A stretch of DNA of 64,000 nt from Bretschneidera sinensis (taxonomy: Eukaryota > Streptophyta > Magnoliopsida > Brassicales > Akaniaceae), in NCBI GenBank assembly GCA_023935145.1, contig CM043700.1:37428620-37492619 (forward strand). Reading direction: 5' to 3'. A model generated the notes under the pieces. That model was not told where the DNA came from, did no database searches, and saw nothing but the letters and a program-made list of their open reading frames with translations. The position numbers and the translations under genes are program-made. This document shows positions 59,958-64,000 of this stretch, in pieces (positions within the stretch are counted from its first letter, which is position 1; every line of letters begins with the position of its first letter).

Positions 59958-60567
59958 AATATAACGTATTTTGGTTTTCAAGATTAAATTTTATGTTTAA
60001 TATTTATTGTATGTAGTTTACTTTTTTTTTTTTATAGAAATTAATACATATATCTAGAAATATTATCTTAATTGTATTAATTATTGCCTATTATGTTTTT
60101 ACAATTGTTAATTTGATTTTTGTATTAACATATCTTTATGGTATGACTAGTTTAATTTTGATTTGTGCTTGAATTGAGTTCATTGGCTAGTAATTTGGGA
60201 TGATATATTTATGTGAAAAAACATGTGTAAGTCGATTTTATTTATTTTTGATTTCCTAGCTTGGCTTGTAAATTGGGATTGACTTAGAGGTTAATTGATA
60301 ATGTTTGATAAAAATCTGAACAATATATGACAGTTTTAGTGTGGTAAATTAATAGAATTAATTGTTTTGGTGCATGACAAGCATAATAATTACATAAGTT
60401 CATTAACCATTTTTACTTTAATTTAAAAAAATTACTTTTACTTCATTTTTTTTTCAAACATGTTTGAAATATGGACAAACCTAAAAATGTTTAATATGTT
60501 CTTAAAGCAAAACTTTTGTGTACTTTCTTTATGTTAATTTATCTTTCTAAAAAGTAGGAGTTATTTT

Positions 60568-60570
<3 letters not shown>

Positions 60571-60632
<62 letters not shown>
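60571..60632. repeat. (AT)n(AC)n microsatellite
   Basis: A long AT run followed by a short ACAC run, inside the hAT-like element. Confidence 0.97.
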
Positions 60633-60633
<1 letters not shown>

Positions 60634-61149
60634 ATTCATATATTCAATCCGTTATAAAAATAGTAAATTTAGTCTAAGAACTACACTTCTTTCCTAGTAA
60701 ATATAACATTTTGAATTCAACTCAGATTAAAATTGTTATAATATTATTCGACCACCCCAACTTAAAATTCTTGGCTCGACCCTTGCTTAAGGCTGCAAGT
60801 ATTGTATGCCTTCTCTTGTTATTACTTAGTATTAAAAAGTTAGATCTGGCATGCGTTATGGTGGACCCTTTTATAAATTCTCACATTATCCAGTGAGTTA
60901 TGTCATCTCATCGTCAAGAGAGTGATTGTTTATGTATTGATATCTCTATGAACCATTTTTATTTTCTTCGTATTTGAAGGTTTTGTTAAGTTTGTTATTT
61001 AAGTTAACTTAAAGTAAATTGATTTAAATGAATTTAAGGTAATAAACCAAACATTTCCTAAGTTAATTTAAGCTTAAATTCAAAAACGAAACATTTTTTA
61101 TTGCCTGTTTGAGATTATCAAATCAACTAGAAATCATTTAATTTTGAAA

Positions 61150-61795
61150 TCATCAAAATCAAACTTTCTTTTGTAAGCATATAGCAAAATCCTCCAGATT
61201 GCACCCCTTGGTAGTAAAGCCTCAAAGATTACACACCCATTTGATGAAGTGAAATGAGGCTTTTATAGGAGAACTCCGTGAGTGCAATGTGTTTCTAATC
61301 CGATGTGGGATGTAGAATGTGATTCCATCCGATGTGGGATGTGGGATTTAAGCCTTCACATGCCTTTCTAAACTTCTGCCGACGCTAAAATCATGCACAG
61401 CCTGACCTTTGTCTACTAAAACTGTCATAACTTTATCTAGAAAAATCATATTTACGAGCCGTAAAATTCTCCAGAAAATAAACATCCGGATCTTTCCAAG
61501 AATATATGGCTCATCTCCTAGTTCTTCTTGAATCAATACAGTTTAATTTGCAAAAATGACTGATCTGTACGGGCAATTCTAGCAATTTAGTGAAACTCAT
61601 TTCCAAGTGCTTGTAAACCTGTAAAACAACGAAAAAACAACTCAAAGTAACAAATTCCTAAGCTAAACATATAACAACCTAGAAAAACACAGTAAACATA
61701 GAAATGAGATAAAATAGGATGAAATAACACAAACTAAGAGCTTAAAAAATATAAATTAAGGGGCTTAAATATGAATATTTAAGCATTTATCACAC
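61150..61795 (-). repeat. 3' LTR of the right-hand Athila-like element, left end unresolved
   Basis: The LTR starts at 61795 beside the PPT. A TATA box TATAAAA lies at 61261-61267 on the minus strand. A GATGTGGGATGT motif is duplicated at about 61299-61343. The LTR has segments in common with the 14-20 kb Athila LTR (around 61400-61560 against 15130-15290). I could not find a convincing 3' terminus, so it may be truncated near 61.1-61.2 kb. Confidence 0.6.
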
Positions 61796-63299
61796 CCCCA
61801 AACTTACATATTACTAGTCCCTTAGCAATACGAAACTAAAAACTAAATGAAAAACAAAGAACAAAAAGATAAATTCATCATTCATAGTATCCTAAACTTT
61901 AAGTATCACATAAAACTATGATATTCATTAATGAGCAAGCTTAAAATATAAACCTATCTTTGCAATGAATAAGAATTTTAAAATCTAATTACTTATAAAA
62001 GGCAGGCTAATTCATCATAAGTCTACTCAGTGTAAAGTGAATTAGTATATAAAGATGAGGCTTCTAAATAACTTCAATGTGCAATGTCACTATGTATCAA
62101 GATTCACAGAATTTCTCATTAGAATGAACAACAATGGCATAGTTTTATTTTTTTCTCTCTTTTATTATAAGGCTCTACTATGTTTAGTTCCCTTAAGCTT
62201 TCTAATTGACCCATGTAGCGAGTGTTGAGTCAATGACTATCAAACCAGATGGTTTTAGGGCATTAGGTGTAAAGACACCCTTAAAGACTTACTAACTCGA
62301 GTAAAAAAGGCTACGAAACTAAACTGGCCTTAATGCTACCAAGCAAAATTCCCACATTTTGACGTGAACACTCACTGCTTACTGAGGCAAGAGGTCCAGT
62401 TACTCAGTAAAAAGTTTCTCAATGATCATTATGAATAAAATTCTCACATTTTGACATGAACACTCACTGCTTACTGAGGCAAAAGGTCCAGTTACTCAAT
62501 GGAAAATTTATTAATGATCATCATGAGTATTTTTCTCTTTTTGTGCAAATTTTTTTTTCAAAGTGTTTATCTTACAAGTCATCCAGTTTCAGTTAAGTTA
62601 TGGAAACATACACATTAAAATCACACGTCATACCTCACACTATTTTGTGCTAATGTGCTTGTGTCAGATTAGATCAAATATGTGAATTCTCAATTGCCTA
62701 AAGTAAGTAACAAAATTTTAAAACTCTATCATCAAATCACGTGTTCAAGATTTTAAGCTCATCAATGACATCACATCACAGTATTTGTTTAGATCAACTG
62801 AAATTTCAAAACAACATGAGCATGCAAGTATCTTTTCTTTTAAACAATAAAAAAAATAGGACAAAGTGTGTGTGAATGTGTCTCCCATACCCCCAAACTT
62901 AAATTACATATCGTCCCCAATGTGTGACTATCATGGAAAGAGCTGACCTGGGAGATGGAGAACTAGCTGGACTGACATGGCTCATAGCACACCCCCAAAC
63001 CTGAACTAGTGCACACGTTCTCCCTGAAAAATAAAAACTAAAGTAGTACAAAAAAAAAGAAAAAAAACACAAAAAGAAATGAAAAACAATAATAACTTAA
63101 GGATACGCTATGGGGTGCCTCCCATGAGCACTAAGTTTTATATCTTCAGCCAGACGGTGCACCACTCTCACTGCTGGCCTCATTGTGGTGCTGAAGATGA
63201 GGCTCTATACTCAGTGGCCTCAATGCTAGTCTTTTGGTAGGGAATACCTAAAGTCCACCATATGTGGTTTAAGTGCTCTTGGTGTTGCCTATTTACTAT

Positions 63300-64000
63300 C
63301 AGCAATAGGATATATGATTCTCGCATCTAATAGTTTCAACACTTCATTTTTCATCACTTCTTTAATAGTGGGATTAAGCCTACGCTGAGGGTCTCTACGA
63401 GGGCCAGTTCATTCCTCCAAATTAATTTTATGAGAACAGATCAGGGGACTAACACCTTTTATATCAGCAATGCTCCAACCTAAGGCTGACTTATGCTCAC
63501 TTAGGGTCCAAATTAATTTCTCACTTTGAGACTCAGACAATTTAGATGAGATAATAATAGGAAAAGTGTCACCTGGACCAAGGAAAACATGCTTTAAACC
63601 CTTAGGCAAAGGCTTCAATTCAACTTTGAGTGCTTTCACACTTGAAGAAATTTGTTTTGCACTTCTCTCAAGCAACTTCTAAAACTTCGGTTGCCATGCT
63701 CGAGTGCCATAATCCTGAGTTCTATAAAAAATAGTACAAATATCAACTACATCAGACGGATCACTGATAGAATCAAACTTAGAATTAATAAGAAAATACT
63801 CAAGGGGATCAAAATCATGAGCTATAAAAACTCCCCTATCCATGAGTGAATCAATTATGTATGCCTGGTGGCTCTCGTCATCATCTTCTGGCTGTTTTGC
63901 AATACAGAAGATATTCACCTCGAGGGTCATGTTTCCAAAAAACAGCTTTATGAGCCCATTCCTATAATTAATAAGAGCATTAGTAGTGGCAAGGAACCGC
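63300..64000 (-). pseudogene. Athila-type pol remnant: protease end, linker, RT start
   Basis: From 64000 downward the frame reads the protease C-terminal region (FLATTNALINYRNGL), then SHQAYIIDSLMD, then the pre-RT block VELKPLPKGLKHVFLGPGD and the RT start HKSALGWSIADIKGVSPLIC. A further segment PQRRLNPTIKEVMK and ARIIYPIADSK ends at about 63300, where sequence jumps past the rest of pol. A TAG at 63676-63678 and a TGA at 63409-63411 break an otherwise continuous frame. Confidence 0.88.

Larger units (their letters stand above)
59655..60785. mobile_element. hAT-like non-autonomous element with perfect 8-bp target duplication
   Basis: CTTAAGGC occurs immediately outside both ends (59647-59654 and 60786-60793). 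Terminal inverted repeats are CAAGAGTGGAGCTA at the left and the reverse of CAAGGGTCGAGCCA at the right. The 8-bp duplication and short TIRs define hAT elements. The 1131-bp interior has no transposase but contains a long hairpin (59832-59957) and AT/AC microsatellites (about 60571-60632). Confidence 0.85.
61150..64000 (-). mobile_element. Athila-like Ty3/gypsy element, 3' part, pol internally deleted
   Basis: Read on the minus strand from the window edge: end of protease, linker and RT N-terminus (64000 to about 63300), a jump to the conserved end-of-pol motif region (about 63110-63180, also present at 17165-17215), a long 3'UTR (63100-61805), the PPT GTTTGGGGG (61796-61804) and an LTR beginning TGTGATAAATG at 61795. 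The 3'UTR and LTR start are closely related to 2496-3420 on the other strand. Most of RT, RNase H and integrase are deleted. The 5' part lies beyond the window. Confidence 0.82.

Overview
The window is nuclear DNA of a flowering plant, most likely a eudicot. The base composition is AT-rich, genes carry many GT-AG introns, and four recognisable plant nuclear genes sit between nested LTR retrotransposons. I could not fix the species.

Layout. 1-8036 is retrotransposon wreckage: the 5' half of a minus-strand Ty1/copia element (1-2495), the 3' end of a plus-strand Athila-like Ty3/gypsy element (2496-4679), and the 3' half of a second copia element (4680-8036). 8037-10000 is AT-rich spacer. 10001-25046 is a composite Ty3/gypsy element of probable Tat/Ogre type, minus strand. 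It has a 3' LTR, an array of 48-bp hairpin-forming repeats and a degenerate antisense extra ORF with its own TATA box. The array-ORF unit is present twice in tandem. A young 6.5-kb gag-only Athila-like element (14056-20595) sits in the first copy with a perfect 5-bp target duplication; the second copy keeps the empty site.

25047-58150 is the genic part. It holds an INDETERMINATE-DOMAIN zinc-finger gene (plus, 26641-28867), the mitochondrial i-AAA protease gene FTSH4 (plus, 33956-39839), a multiply broken alpha/beta-hydrolase pseudogene (plus, 42728-47750), the chloroplast sulfolipid gene SQD1 (minus, 49231-51110, with a probable 5'UTR intron to 52576), and a DENR/TMA22-type SUI1-domain translation factor gene (minus, 54661-58149). 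Introns and spacers hold small TE remnants: foldback MITEs, SINE-like sequences, a LINE reverse-transcriptase fragment and local tandem duplications. 58150-64000 returns to repeats: a Mutator-like foldback element, a hAT-like element with a perfect 8-bp target duplication, and the 3' part of another Athila-like element on the minus strand, related to the one at 2496-4679.

The host genes do not form a pathway. FTSH4 acts in mitochondria, SQD1 in plastids, DENR in cytosolic translation and the IDD protein in the nucleus. I see no CRISPR, operon or other prokaryotic system. The most unusual structure is the hairpin array plus antisense ORF of the 10-25 kb composite element. Exon limits were read by eye from splice consensus, frame continuity and remembered family alignments; no search was run.
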